Source: Bradyrhizobium sp. 170 (GTDB taxonomy: Bacteria > Pseudomonadota > Alphaproteobacteria > Rhizobiales > Xanthobacteraceae). Taken from it: a DNA stretch of 64,000 bases. Under the pieces are notes generated by a model. The model had not been told where the DNA came from, did no database searches, and saw only the letters and a list, made by a program, of their open reading frames with translations. Both the position numbers and the translations under genes were made by a program. The stretch is taken from NCBI RefSeq assembly GCF_023101085.1, contig NZ_CP064703.1:1364001-1428000 (forward strand), written 5' to 3'. Below are positions 7,865 through 16,300 of the stretch, piece by piece (the first letter of the stretch is position 1; every line of letters starts with the position of its first letter).

Positions 7865-7999
7865 ATGGATCGCTTCTGTCTGCATATCATCTGCGCGAGC
7901 ATTCTGCTGCTCGTGACCGCGTTTGCGCTGGGAACGCCTGGATTGAAATCGGAAGGTCCGCCCGAGAAAGCACTTTTGCTGCGGATCGCATCCCGATGA
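7865..7999 (+). CDS. Doubtful 44-aa hydrophobic peptide
   Basis: The frame encodes MDRFCLHIICASILLLVTAF and a short polar tail. It has a signal-like or membrane helix, but no convincing ribosome site and no recognised relatives. Listed only because it fills part of the 270-bp gap between the acetyltransferase and the next minus-strand gene. Confidence 0.2.
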   Translation: MDRFCLHIICASILLLVTAFALGTPGLKSEGPPEKALLLRIASR

Positions 8000-8050
8000 A
8001 GCGGTGCCTGCAGGAGGCAGCACGGGACCAAACGCCGCCGAGAGAAATTC

Positions 8051-8251
8051 TCAGTTCGGCGCTCGCGGACCGGACGGCGTAAGCCATTGCTCCATGTGGA
8101 CAGCCGTTTCAGCCTGTCGCGCTCTGCGGAGCAGCCGCTCGCGCTCAATGCCAGGCGGGGTGCCTCGCGCCTCTTTTCGCAGGCGTTGCGCTTGATCGAT
8201 CAGGCGTTGATCCAGGGGCGAGGTTTGTTTTACGCGGCGTCGTTTCTGCAC
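8051..8251 (-). CDS. Small basic helical protein
   Basis: A 66-residue, Arg/Gln/Glu-rich protein: QKRRRVKQTSPLDQRLIDQA, then QRLRKEARGTPPGIERERLL, ending in a helix with AETAVHMEQWL. GTG 8251 is the start, with GGAG seven bases upstream. I recall very similar short proteins (ERExLLRxARQxETAxH) as recurrent, often multicopy hypothetical genes in Bradyrhizobium. No domain name or function can be given. It is cytoplasmic by composition. Confidence 0.7.
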   Translation of the reverse strand: MQKRRRVKQTSPLDQRLIDQAQRLRKEARGTPPGIERERLLRRARQAETAVHMEQWLTPSGPRAPN

Positions 8252-8390
8252 GGCGCTACTCCATGTGAGAAGGCGGGAGCGCGGCTAGCGTTCTCCTCAC
8301 CGATAGCTGCCACGGGGCGGTGCGGTGATGGTTGAGTTTAGACCTCCCTGGATGGGAAGTCAGTCCACTAGTGTACACAGGAGTGTGTCT

Positions 8391-8469
8391 AGGATGGGTA
8401 GAGCGCAGCGAAACCCATCATTGCCGTTGGCAGCCTATTGATGGGTTTCGCTTCGCTCTACCCATCCTA
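8391..8469. repeat. AGGATGGGTAGAGCGCAGCG palindromic repeat, copy 4
   Basis: This near-perfect copy has right arm GGTTTCGCTTCGCTCTACCC then ATCCTA. Its last three bases (8467-8469) serve as the TAG stop codon of the minus-strand permease gene. Confidence 0.8.
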
Positions 8470-9543
8470 CGGGGCTGCGTTGCCGGCGGCGTCATCCGCT
8501 GGCGCCTGCCGCGATACGGCGAAGATTTCCCAACTCACCATGAACATCGCCGCGATCAACGGGCCGATGACAAAGCCGTTCAGGCCGAACACTTCGATGC
8601 CGCCGAGCGTCGAGATCAGCACGATATAGTCCGGCAGCTTGGAGCCTTTGCCGACCAGGAACGGACGCAGCAGATTGTCCACCAGTCCGATGACGAGCAC
8701 GCCATACAGGATCAATCCGATGCCCTGCCAGATGGCGCCGGTCGCCAGGAAGTAGATCGCAACCGGAAGCCAGACCAGCGTGGCGCCGATCGCAGGGATC
8801 AGCGACAGGAACGCCATCAGCACGGCCCATAGCAGCGCGGCGTGGATTCCGAGAAACCAGAATGCGATGCCGCCGAGCGTGCCTTGCACCATCGCGACGA
8901 GGATGCCGCCCTTCACGGTGGCGCGAACGACGTCGGCGAACCGGGCGAACAGCGCCGCCTTCTGCTCGCCGCGCAGCGGAATGGCGTCCCTGATCCGTTC
9001 GGCCAACGCCCGGCCGTCACGCAGCAGGAAGAACAGCAGATAAAGCATGATGCCGAGGCGGATCACGAAATCGAACGTGTTCATGCCGATGCTCAGCGCC
9101 TGCGGGGCGAGAACCTGCCCGCCCTTCATGAGGCCGGAAGCGAGCTTTTCGCGCAGCGCCGAAAAATCGGCGAGGTTGGCCCGCTCGAGCAATCCGGTGG
9201 CCCAGGCCGGCAGGGCGTCGAATATCCGCTGCAGGTAGCTGCCGAAATCGTACTCGCCTGACTGGATCTTCGCGAAAAGGCTTGACGCTTCCTGCGCCAG
9301 CGAAGCCGCGATCATTGTCAGCGGCAGGATGACCATGGCGATGATGATCAGAACGGTGACGGCGGCCGAAAGGCTTGGTCTGCCCTGCATCGATTGCAGC
9401 AGCCTGCGATAGACCGGTGCAAAAAGCACCGCCACGACAATCGCCCAGAGAACGGCGCCATAGAACGGGTACAGCACCCAGCCAAACGCCAGCGTGACGG
9501 CGACAAGCAGCAGCAGGAAACCCTGGTGTTCGATCCTTTGCAC
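8467..9543 (-). CDS. AI-2E family transporter (PerM-like permease)
   Basis: A 358-residue integral membrane protein of the AI-2E/UPF0118 family. Paired N-terminal helices (FLLLLVAVTLAFGWVLYPFY and GAVLWAIVVAVLFAPVYRRL) are followed by a large periplasmic loop (about residues 85-150) and five further helices. The family's C-terminal signatures include LVDNLLRPFLVGKG and GLNGFVIGPLIAAMFMVSWE. Family members export small molecules or ions; the substrate here is unknown. The stop codon is provided by the adjoining repeat. A fragment of a paralogue is present at 4560-4650. Confidence 0.9.
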   Translation of the reverse strand: MQRIEHQGFLLLLVAVTLAFGWVLYPFYGAVLWAIVVAVLFAPVYRRLLQSMQGRPSLSAAVTVLIIIAMVILPLTMIAASLAQEASSLFAKIQSGEYDFGSYLQRIFDALPAWATGLLERANLADFSALREKLASGLMKGGQVLAPQALSIGMNTFDFVIRLGIMLYLLFFLLRDGRALAERIRDAIPLRGEQKAALFARFADVVRATVKGGILVAMVQGTLGGIAFWFLGIHAALLWAVLMAFLSLIPAIGATLVWLPVAIYFLATGAIWQGIGLILYGVLVIGLVDNLLRPFLVGKGSKLPDYIVLISTLGGIEVFGLNGFVIGPLIAAMFMVSWEIFAVSRQAPADDAAGNAAP

Positions 9544-9648
9544 GGCGGTCTCGCTTTCCCAGCTTTCGGATTGGGCCCGGTTGTAGTGGATCAGGGGTGA
9601 CGAAAACAGGTACTTTTGCGCAGCTTGCCGCCTTCGCTTTACCTATGA

Positions 9649-9708
9649 CTCATTTCACCGGGACCTATTTCACCAGGACTTATTTTACCAGGACTTATTT
9701 CACCAGAA
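9649..9708. repeat. 15-bp tandem repeat overlapping the cupredoxin stop codon
   Basis: Four 15-bp units, CTCATTTCACCGGGA, CCTATTTCACCAGGA, CTTATTTTACCAGGA and CTTATTTCACCAGAA, follow each other exactly. The last unit contains the final codons and TAA stop of the cupredoxin gene, so the gene end appears to have been duplicated into its own 3' region. Confidence 0.8.
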
Positions 9709-10156
9709 CCTGGCCGACCATGCCGGCCTCGCGATGGCCGGGGATCAGGCACGCATATTCGAACGTGCCGGCGTGAGTGAACTTCCAGAGGATCTCGGCC
9801 GATTTCTTCGGCGCCAGCCGAACGCCGTTCGGTTCGTCATGTGCCATATGCGGGTTCTCCATCATCGCCTTGGCGTGCTTTAGATTTTCTGCCGTGGTGG
9901 CGAGCAGGAATTCGTGGTCGTCGGCGCCGGTGTTGCGGACCACAAAGCGGATCTGTTCGCCGCGCTTCACCTCGATGCGGGCGGGCGCGTAGGCCATCTC
10001 GCTCATCCCGACCTCGATGGTGCGGGAAGGCTGTTTGGGATCGCCGGGCTCGCCCGCCGCATGGCTTTGGTGGGCGTGCTGCTCATGGCTGTGCGCTGGA
10101 CGCGGCAGGGCTGAAAGCGCTGACAGCGCCAGCAGGATTGTCACAATGATTTTCAT
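9695..10156 (-). CDS. Secreted cupredoxin-domain copper protein
   Basis: A 153-residue periplasmic blue-copper-like protein. The signal peptide is about residues 1-22 (MKIIVTILLALSALSALPRP). The mature N-terminus is His-rich (HEQHAHQSHAAG), followed by one cupredoxin domain with all four type-1 copper ligands visible: His81 (DDHEF), Cys136, His141 and Met146 (YACLIPGHREAGM). ATG 10156 has AAGGAA upstream. It is followed upstream, on the same strand, by a second His-rich protein gene, suggesting copper handling. Electron transfer or metallochaperone roles are both possible. Confidence 0.85.
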   Translation of the reverse strand: MKIIVTILLALSALSALPRPAHSHEQHAHQSHAAGEPGDPKQPSRTIEVGMSEMAYAPARIEVKRGEQIRFVVRNTGADDHEFLLATTAENLKHAKAMMENPHMAHDEPNGVRLAPKKSAEILWKFTHAGTFEYACLIPGHREAGMVGQVLVK

Positions 10157-10299
10157 CCGATGTTCCTTCTCGTGTTTTTTCGAATGCGCTGCGCATTGGC
10201 GCGAGACGCCGCAACTGCGCAGACATGATTGAACTCTCTGACGGACACGGGCATGCGCGCGCTGTCGCAAGCCGCGGCTGCCCGTCTCGTTACGTCAGG

Positions 10300-10755
10300 T
10301 CAGGCGATGGGAGGGCGGTAGAGCAGAGGGGGCGCCTTGCCCGGCAGGTGCTGAAAATTCCCAAAGACGCAGCGCGAGATCGGCGGCGAGGGTTTTGCGA
10401 TGGCGGGCAGATCGGCCGCGATCGCGGAAAGGCAGAGCATCGCGCAGCACGGTCCCGGCGAACCCTTGCCGTCGTGCTGATGCTTCGTGTGCTCTTGCGT
10501 GGCGTTGCCGGTATCGGCGCGATGCATCTCATGCTCATCCGCTTGCATCGCATGATGCTGGTGCGAGGCCGGGTGCTGCGGCTGAACACCGTCATGCACA
10601 TGCGCGGCGGCCGCCATCCCGGACTGATGCGCGAGGCACGACGCGGCATCGCCAACCGCCAGCGCGACGCCGGGCGCGAGTACGCAAAACAGATAGATCA
10701 GGGCGACAAACCACCCCGCCTTGGCGCGCACCGGCCTCGTCAAGCGAACGAACAT
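10300..10755 (-). CDS. Histidine-rich membrane/secreted protein, probably copper-related
   Basis: A 151-residue protein with an uncleaved or cleaved N-terminal hydrophobic segment (residues 15-34, WFVALIYLFCVLAPGVALAV), a central His/Met-rich stretch (HVHDGVQPQHPASHQHHAMQ, EHEMHRADTG, EHTKHQHDG) and a hydrophobic GPCCAMLCLSAIAADL segment before the tail LLYRPPIA. The His-Met clusters and Cys pair are suited to binding Cu(I)/Cu(II). Its neighbour downstream is the cupredoxin gene, separated by about 145 bp. The architecture resembles DUF2946-like proteins, but I cannot confirm this. Confidence 0.65.
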   Translation of the reverse strand: MFVRLTRPVRAKAGWFVALIYLFCVLAPGVALAVGDAASCLAHQSGMAAAAHVHDGVQPQHPASHQHHAMQADEHEMHRADTGNATQEHTKHQHDGKGSPGPCCAMLCLSAIAADLPAIAKPSPPISRCVFGNFQHLPGKAPPLLYRPPIA

Positions 10756-10884
10756 ACCGGCAAACTAATGCCGTTAGCCGATTCCGCCAAGGCACTGAGG
10801 GCGCTGCCCCATCACATCTGCATGCCCAATATCGCGCCATTGTGGCTTGACGTTAGGCGAATAGCCTACGAAGTTGCGTGCGCC

Positions 10885-12120
10885 GTGGTAATTTCTTCCG
10901 ACTTCACCCGAGATTCCGACCTGTTCGTTCCCGACTCGCGCCGGGCATGGATCCGGCTTGCCGTCGCCGTGCTGATCGGCTCGCTCGGCAGCGTCGGCAT
11001 GTGGTCGGTGGTGGTCGCACTTCCCGTGGTGCAGACCGAGTTCGCCGCGAGCCGCGGCACCGCCTCGCTGGCGTTCACGATGATCATGCTCGGATTCGGT
11101 TCCGGCGGGGTGCTGACCGGCAAGATCACCGACCGCTACGGCATCGTCACCGCGATCGGGCTCGGCATCGGCATTTTGGGCTTAGGCTATGTCGTCGCGG
11201 GAATGTCATCCTCGATCTGGCAATTCATCCTGGTGCATTTCGCGATCGGGCTTTCCTCCTCGGCCACCTTCGGCCCACTGATGGCGGAGGCCTCGCACTG
11301 GTTCGACCGCTACCGCGGTCTCGCGGTCGCCATCGCCGCCAGCGGCAATTACATCGGCGGCGCGATCTGGCCGCCGCTGGTGAACTGGGGCATCCAGACC
11401 TACCAGTGGCGCGCCACCCACATCGCGATCGGCATCTTCACGGCGGTGGCGATGGCCCTGGCGCTGATCGCCTTGCGGATGCTGATGGGGGCCGGCGCGC
11501 AGCGCGACCACGAGAATGCGTCCCCGCCGCGCGTCGACCTGCGCCTTTCCACCAATGCGTTGACCGCGATCCTGGGGCTCGCCGGCATTGCTTGCTGCGT
11601 GGCAATGGCGATGCCGCAGGTTCATATCGTGGCCTATTGCGGCGATCTCGGCTATGGCGTGGCGCGCGGCGCCGAAATGCTGTCGCTGATGCTGGGGTTC
11701 GGCATCATCAGCCGCATCGGCTCGGGCTTCCTCGCCGACAAGATCGGCGGCATACGCACGCTGCTGATCGGCTCGGTGGCGCAGGGCACCGCGCTGCTGT
11801 TCTATTTGTTCTTCGACGGCCTGACCTCGCTCTACATCATCTCCGCGATGTTCGGCCTGTTCCAGGGCGGCATCGTGCCGAGCTACGCCATCATCGTGCG
11901 CGAGGCGATGCCGGCCTCCGAGGCCGCGACCCGCGTAGGCATCGTGATCTTCGCCTCCGTGTTGGGCATGTCGTTCGGCGGCTGGATCTCGGGCGCGATC
12001 TTTGACGCCTACGGCTCCTACGGCGCGGCCTTCGCCAACGGGCTGGCGTGGAACGCGCTGAATATCGGCATCATGCTGCTGCTGTTGATGCGCGCGCGAC
12101 AACGGCTGGCGATGGCGTAA
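10885..12120 (+). CDS. MFS transporter
   Basis: A 411-residue major facilitator with twelve predicted helices. The first pair spans WIRLAVAVLIGSLGSVGMWS, and the loop between helices 2 and 3 is GVLTGKITDRYG, the MFS motif A variant. A second-half counterpart GSGFLADKIGGIRTLLIGS is also visible. Alignment by eye fits the monocarboxylate/oxalate-formate-antiporter-like branch (HWFDRYRGLAVAIAASGNYI). The frame is open 660 bp further upstream, but that part is antisense to the His-rich gene; GTG 10885 is the likeliest start, with a weak ribosome site. The substrate is probably a carboxylate (inference). Confidence 0.85.
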   Translation: MVISSDFTRDSDLFVPDSRRAWIRLAVAVLIGSLGSVGMWSVVVALPVVQTEFAASRGTASLAFTMIMLGFGSGGVLTGKITDRYGIVTAIGLGIGILGLGYVVAGMSSSIWQFILVHFAIGLSSSATFGPLMAEASHWFDRYRGLAVAIAASGNYIGGAIWPPLVNWGIQTYQWRATHIAIGIFTAVAMALALIALRMLMGAGAQRDHENASPPRVDLRLSTNALTAILGLAGIACCVAMAMPQVHIVAYCGDLGYGVARGAEMLSLMLGFGIISRIGSGFLADKIGGIRTLLIGSVAQGTALLFYLFFDGLTSLYIISAMFGLFQGGIVPSYAIIVREAMPASEAATRVGIVIFASVLGMSFGGWISGAIFDAYGSYGAAFANGLAWNALNIGIMLLLLMRARQRLAMA

Positions 12121-12149
12121 GGCCGATCCCGGAACTTGGCAGGGAAATC

Positions 12150-12560
12150 ATGCCGTTCGCGATCAAAGCCGAAATCCACGATCCGCGCGCCAAGTCGTTC
12201 TCGTTCGTCGCGCAAAAGACGATGTATGGCGGCAAACATATCGCCAAAGGCGACACGGTCTTTATGTTCGCAAGCGAGAACGAGGGCGGGCAAGGCCTCA
12301 TCGCGCGCGGCATTGTCACCTCAGCCCAGGCGATTGCAAAGAGGCGCGGCGTCGTCAGGCAAACACCGCGTGTGAGCATCGCCATCAGACGCACTGCACT
12401 CGCGAAGCGGCCGCTCGGGCGGAGCGAACTCAAACGATTCAGCGACTGGAATGACGGTCAACCCCAGACCGAACTCAGCTTCAAATTCTATCGTCAGGCA
12501 ACGAACAAGATCGTCGGCATCTCGGACCAGGCCGCGGAGTTCCTGGGCGAATTCTTCTAG
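12150..12560 (+). CDS. Hypothetical protein, possible PUA/EVE-like fold
   Basis: A 136-residue cytoplasmic protein starting MPFAIKAEIHDPRAKSFSFV. The region KTMYGGKHIAKGDTVFMFAS followed by GGQGLIARGIVTSA resembles the beta-barrel of EVE/PUA-like small-ligand or modified-base binding domains, but the match is by general pattern only. ATG 12150 follows CAGGGAAATC. It begins 30 bp after the MFS stop, so the two may be co-transcribed. It converges tail to tail with the next gene. Confidence 0.6.
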   Translation: MPFAIKAEIHDPRAKSFSFVAQKTMYGGKHIAKGDTVFMFASENEGGQGLIARGIVTSAQAIAKRRGVVRQTPRVSIAIRRTALAKRPLGRSELKRFSDWNDGQPQTELSFKFYRQATNKIVGISDQAAEFLGEFF

Positions 12561-12571
12561 CGCGATGGAGA

Positions 12572-12976
12572 TTAGGCCGACTGCCCGGCCTTCAACAATG
12601 AGCACCCGGTGATCTTCAAACTGCCATCCGGTTGCTGCTCCAGCGTATACATCGCCTCCCAGGCTTCGCCATTGTCGTCGACGATGTGGACGCGCTGGGC
12701 GATCCGGCCATTGGCGGAGCGCGCCTCGCCGAATTCGAAACTCTTGTGGCGATAGACCGGCGCGTAGGCCTGCTCGACCATCTGCATGAAGATGTCGGCC
12801 TGCGGAAAGAGCTGTTTGATCTCGGGCGCGGCATGCGAATAGGCCGCCGCGGCATCGTTACGGCTGAACGCCTGCTCCTGCGCGCGGATAATGCTTTGTG
12901 CAGCGGCGACGTCGTCGGCCGTGGCTGGAGCAGCGAGGCCGAGCAAAAAAGCAAGAAGCAGGACGACGGCGCGCAT
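12572..12976 (-). CDS. Secreted DUF4864-like protein
   Basis: A 134-residue exported protein: signal peptide MRAVVLLLAFLLGLAAPATA, then a SnoaL/NTF2-sized domain beginning AQSIIRAQEQAFSRNDAAAA and ending WEAMYTLEQQPDGSLKITGC. This pattern fits the DUF4864 family of alphaproteobacterial periplasmic proteins with no known activity. ATG 12976 has GGGAG upstream; longer frames are improbable. It is about 115 bp downstream of the cupin gene on the same strand. Confidence 0.75.
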   Translation of the reverse strand: MRAVVLLLAFLLGLAAPATADDVAAAQSIIRAQEQAFSRNDAAAAYSHAAPEIKQLFPQADIFMQMVEQAYAPVYRHKSFEFGEARSANGRIAQRVHIVDDNGEAWEAMYTLEQQPDGSLKITGCSLLKAGQSA

Positions 12977-13092
12977 GGAAATGCTCCCGTTGGTCGCGCT
13001 GGTGCGGCGGAAGCAAAAGTTACACCTGCCGGAAAGGGCGCGCAAATCACGGCTCGCGGCGCTCCGCACGCGAGCCGGAGCGCGGTCCTCTC

Positions 13093-13524
13093 CTAGTGCG
13101 ACATCATGTCGAGGAACGGCGTGTCGTTGGCGCTGACGTAGAAAATGACGACCTTGGTCGTCTCGGTGGCGCTGCGGTTATAGCCGGTCATCGGCACCTT
13201 GGGCGGCTCGACCAGCGCTTCGCCGGCCTTGACCGTGAGCGGCGGGCGGCCGTCGAGCTCGAGGGTAAAGGTGCCTTCCAGCACGTAGACCGTCACCGGA
13301 AAGCGGTGGGTGTGATAGACGGTCTTGTCGCCCGGCTTCAACGTCGCCGTCATGACCCGCACGGTCTGCTTGTCATCGGTGGGCAGTCCTTCGACAACCT
13401 GCTGCAGCACCATGTTGGGCTTGGCGATATTGGGTGCTGCTGCGCCGTGCTGTTGCGCCAGTGCTGGATTGCTAAAGCCGAGGCCGGCGAGCAGGGCGAT
13501 GCCCGGAATGAGATGGCTGCGCAT
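13093..13524 (-). CDS. Secreted cupin-domain protein
   Basis: A 143-residue protein with a signal peptide (residues 1-23, ending PALAQQ) and a single cupin barrel. The first cupin motif is GDKTVYHTHRFPVTVYVLEG, retaining two His and the spacing to a later Glu-containing strand. The second, around EALVEPPKVPMTGYNRSATE, lacks the usual second-motif His, so metal binding may be partial. It is divergent from the LysR gene at 13645, with 120 bp between, and is therefore the likely target of that regulator. Confidence 0.85.
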   Translation of the reverse strand: MRSHLIPGIALLAGLGFSNPALAQQHGAAAPNIAKPNMVLQQVVEGLPTDDKQTVRVMTATLKPGDKTVYHTHRFPVTVYVLEGTFTLELDGRPPLTVKAGEALVEPPKVPMTGYNRSATETTKVVIFYVSANDTPFLDMMSH

Positions 13525-13644
13525 GCAAAGCTCCTTTGTGCGTCAATCGCCGCGTTGTTTCGGCGCAAAAGCTTAAGGCGGCATGGCGGCACCGCGGGAG
13601 CCACAAGATTGCTAGGCCCCGCTCCAAAAGTGCATAATGGGTGC

Positions 13645-14535
13645 ATGTTCGACTGGAACGACCTGAAATACTTTCTAGCCGTTGCGCGCCATGGCAGCAC
13701 GATTGCTGCTGGCAAGGCGCTCGGCACCAGCCAGTCGACCGTGCACCGCCGGCTCGAAGAGCTCGAACGCCGGATCGGGCAGGCGCTGGTGACACGGGCT
13801 GCGAGCGGCTATCGCCTGACCGAATACGGCACCACGCTGTTACCCTTTGCCGAACGCATCGAGGCCGCGGTCGGGGATTTCCAGCGGCGGGCAGGCGATG
13901 CCGAACAGGACATGAAGGGCACGATCCGCGTGACCTGTCCGGAGCCGATCGTCATCCGCATGACGCAGTCGGGCCTGATCGAGCGGTTTCACGCTCGCCA
14001 TCCGCATCTGCGCGTCGAATTCATCACCAGCGACCGCTATCTCGACCTGTCGAAGGGGGAGGTGGACATCGCCTTCCGCTCGGGCGATACCGACGACGAG
14101 CTGATCGGCCGCAAGATCGCGGATTCGTTCTGGGCCGTCTATGCCAGCCGTGACTATATCGAGCGTCACGGCAAGCCCGACCGCGTCGAGGATTTGTCAC
14201 AGCACCTTCTCATAGGCTTCGACGAGACGCTGGCTGGTCACCGCGCGGCGAAATGGCTGAAGGAGGTCGCACCCGACGCCAGGATGCCGGTCCGCAACAA
14301 CAGCGTGCTCGGACTCGTATCCGCCGTGAAATCCGGCTCCGGATTGGGGCCGCTGCCGACCGCGCTCGGCGACGCCGAGCCGAATCTGGTCCGCGTGCTC
14401 GGCCCTATTCCGGAGCTGACGCGAAGCTGGCGCCTGCTGACGCATCCCGATAGCCGCCGCGTGCCGCGCGTTGCCGCGTTCTTCGATTACATCATCGAGC
14501 AGCGCGATGCGCTGAAATCGATTTTGACCGGATGA
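13645..14535 (+). CDS. LysR-family transcriptional regulator
   Basis: A 296-residue regulator: winged helix-turn-helix at residues 1-60 (DLKYFLAVARHGSTIAAGKA, QSTVHRRLEELERRIG), linker helix, and a two-lobed effector domain (TIRVTCPEPIVIRMTQSGLI onward, including VDIAFRSGDTDDELIGRKIA). It starts at ATG 13645, 120 bp from the divergent cupin gene, the arrangement usual for LysR proteins and their targets. The 3' end is followed by strong palindromes at 14559-14589. Effector unknown. Confidence 0.9.
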   Translation: MFDWNDLKYFLAVARHGSTIAAGKALGTSQSTVHRRLEELERRIGQALVTRAASGYRLTEYGTTLLPFAERIEAAVGDFQRRAGDAEQDMKGTIRVTCPEPIVIRMTQSGLIERFHARHPHLRVEFITSDRYLDLSKGEVDIAFRSGDTDDELIGRKIADSFWAVYASRDYIERHGKPDRVEDLSQHLLIGFDETLAGHRAAKWLKEVAPDARMPVRNNSVLGLVSAVKSGSGLGPLPTALGDAEPNLVRVLGPIPELTRSWRLLTHPDSRRVPRVAAFFDYIIEQRDALKSILTG

Positions 14536-14558
14536 GGTTCAAGGAGCGCGCCGCGCCT

Positions 14559-14589
14559 GGCGGATCGATCCGCCCGACCCCTCGGGCGG
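14559..14589. terminator. Two overlapping GC-rich hairpins between convergent genes
   Basis: The perfect palindrome GGCGGATCGATCCGCC (14559-14574) overlaps the stem CCGCCCGA-CCCC-TCGGGCGG (14570-14589). They are mutually exclusive and lie between the convergent LysR and hydratase genes. There is no T-run, so intrinsic termination is not certain. Confidence 0.4.
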
Positions 14590-14666
14590 GGTGAAATGCG
14601 GTCCCCGGCGTTTAAGTCGCATGCCCTGACGTTTGGTTCAGGTGCCGTCCTGGTAAGAAGCCGCCG

Positions 14667-15455
14667 TCACAGATCAATCGTGATCTCGATGGTCGCCACG
14701 TCGCCGAAGCGTGCGCGTACGTGCTGACCGCCGCGCACCGGCAGCATGCCGGTCATCGAGCCGGTACTGATCGTCTCTCCGGCGCGAAGTCCGTCGCCCC
14801 ATTGCCGGCGCTGTTCGGCCAGCCACCACAGCGGCCGCAGCGGATCGCCCATGACGTCGGCGCCCACGCCCTCGCGGCGCAGCACGCCATCGAATTCGAC
14901 CCGAACCGGCGTCGACGCAAGTCTCTCGCGCCAGTTCTCGATCTTGTCGCCGAAGACATAACGTCCCGACGCGCTACCGTCGGCGAGAATGGCAGGCATC
15001 GGCGGCAGGGCTTTTCTCGCATAGCGGCACTCCGCCACTTCGATCCCGGCGTGAACCTCGCCGATTGCCTCGATGGTTTCAGGCAACGTCCAGGGTTTTT
15101 CTCGCGGCGGCAGATCGCGCGCGAGTGTTACGAAGAATTCGCATTCGATCAGGGGATCGAGCAACTCGCCGGCCTTGAAGCGCGCGGGAGACGTGCAGGC
15201 AAAGCGACGAAACGTCCTGCCATAGATCGGCCCGTCCAGCCGCAGCTTGCTTTTCACTCCCTCCGTCGTTCCCGCAATCTTCCAGCCCAGCGGCTCCCAG
15301 CCGAGCCGCTCCGCAACGATCTGGTTCACGGCGTAGGCGTCGGCGGCGTTTGCCGGCACCAGATCATCGGGCAGGGCGGACAATTGACAGGCATTGCGGC
15401 GGGCGCGGACGAGCAGGTCCGCCAGTTCTTCCTGCTTTCCGGAAATTTTCTTCAT
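14667..15455 (-). CDS. 2-keto-4-pentenoate hydratase-like (FAA-hydrolase fold) enzyme
   Basis: A 262-residue MhpD/XylJ-type protein, the class that hydrates 2-oxo-4-enoates in meta-cleavage pathways or decarboxylates 4-oxalocrotonate. Visible markers are GWKIAGTTEGVKSKLRLDGP near residue 60, the metal-site region ECEFFVTLARDLP (Glu-x-Glu) near residue 105, and the C-terminal LRAGETISTGSMTGMLPVRG. It is the last gene of a set with a crotonase (7 bp upstream) and a tautomerase, consistent with ring-fission product catabolism. Confidence 0.85.
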   Translation of the reverse strand: MKKISGKQEELADLLVRARRNACQLSALPDDLVPANAADAYAVNQIVAERLGWEPLGWKIAGTTEGVKSKLRLDGPIYGRTFRRFACTSPARFKAGELLDPLIECEFFVTLARDLPPREKPWTLPETIEAIGEVHAGIEVAECRYARKALPPMPAILADGSASGRYVFGDKIENWRERLASTPVRVEFDGVLRREGVGADVMGDPLRPLWWLAEQRRQWGDGLRAGETISTGSMTGMLPVRGGQHVRARFGDVATIEITIDL

Positions 15456-15462
15456 GTCGGCC

Positions 15463-16242
15463 TCACCGCCCCCGAAACACCGCGGCGCGGCGCTCGATGA
15501 AGGATTGAATGCCCTCGCGCGCGTCGGCGCTGTTCAGCACGCGTTCGCGCACGGTTGGAATATAGGCGATCGCCGCCTTCTCGCCATGCTCGACATATTT
15601 CAGGGCCGCTTCCTTGGTGACCTGAATGCCGAGCGGTGCATTTTGCGCAATGATCGTGGCGAGCGCCATCGCGCGCTCGACCTGCTGGCCCGCCGGCACC
15701 ACCTCCTGCACCAGGCCGATCTCGCGGGCGCGCGGTGCGGTGAATTCATCGCACAGGAACAAATGATACATCGCGTTGCCCCAGCCGGTGCGCGACAGGA
15801 AGCGGAAATGCGCGCCGCCGAACGGGGCAATGCCGCGTTTGGCTTCCATCTGGCAGAAGCGGCTATCATCGGCGGCGACGACGATATCGCCCGCCAGCAT
15901 CAGCTCGATGCCGATGGTGAAGACGATGCCTTGCACGGCGGTGACGATCGGCTTCCTGCAGCGCTTGCCGAGGCCGAACACATCGACATTGCCTTCCCTG
16001 ATACTGCGCTTCTCGGCGGTGGGGCCGAAGAATTTCGGCATGTCGAGGCCGGCCGTGAAATCCTTTCCCTCGGCGCAGATGACGCCGACCCAAAGGCTCT
16101 CGTTGTCGTGGAGCTCGGTCAGCGCGTCCGACAACTGCTCCATCATTGCGGGCGAGAACGCGTTCTTCTTCGCCGGGTTGTCGATGATGATCTTGAACAC
16201 GCGATCATGGGTTTCGGTGCGGATTTTTCCTTCGGCGCTCAT
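15463..16242 (-). CDS. Enoyl-CoA hydratase/isomerase (crotonase) family protein
   Basis: A 259-residue crotonase-fold enzyme. The oxyanion-hole segments are GKDFTAGLDMPKFFG and KPIVTAVQGIVFTIGIELML, with AKRGIAPFGGAHFRFLSRTG covering the second active-site loop. The first acid usually seen in hydratases is not evident in RGIAPFGG, so the reaction may be isomerisation or another crotonase chemistry. ATG 16242 follows AAAGGA; a longer frame upstream is improbable. It lies in a row with the hydratase (7 bp) and tautomerase genes. Confidence 0.85.
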   Translation of the reverse strand: MSAEGKIRTETHDRVFKIIIDNPAKKNAFSPAMMEQLSDALTELHDNESLWVGVICAEGKDFTAGLDMPKFFGPTAEKRSIREGNVDVFGLGKRCRKPIVTAVQGIVFTIGIELMLAGDIVVAADDSRFCQMEAKRGIAPFGGAHFRFLSRTGWGNAMYHLFLCDEFTAPRAREIGLVQEVVPAGQQVERAMALATIIAQNAPLGIQVTKEAALKYVEHGEKAAIAYIPTVRERVLNSADAREGIQSFIERRAAVFRGR

Positions 16243-16300
16243 GATGTTCGTTTCCTTTATCCTGGATGTCTCGAATGTCGGTGCGATTGCGCGCGGAAAG

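Noticed and set aside
10225..10884. In-frame 5' extension of the MFS transporter by 220 codons
   Set aside because: The extension is antisense to the His-rich secreted protein gene and contains no membrane or known domain; MFS size fits a start near 10885.
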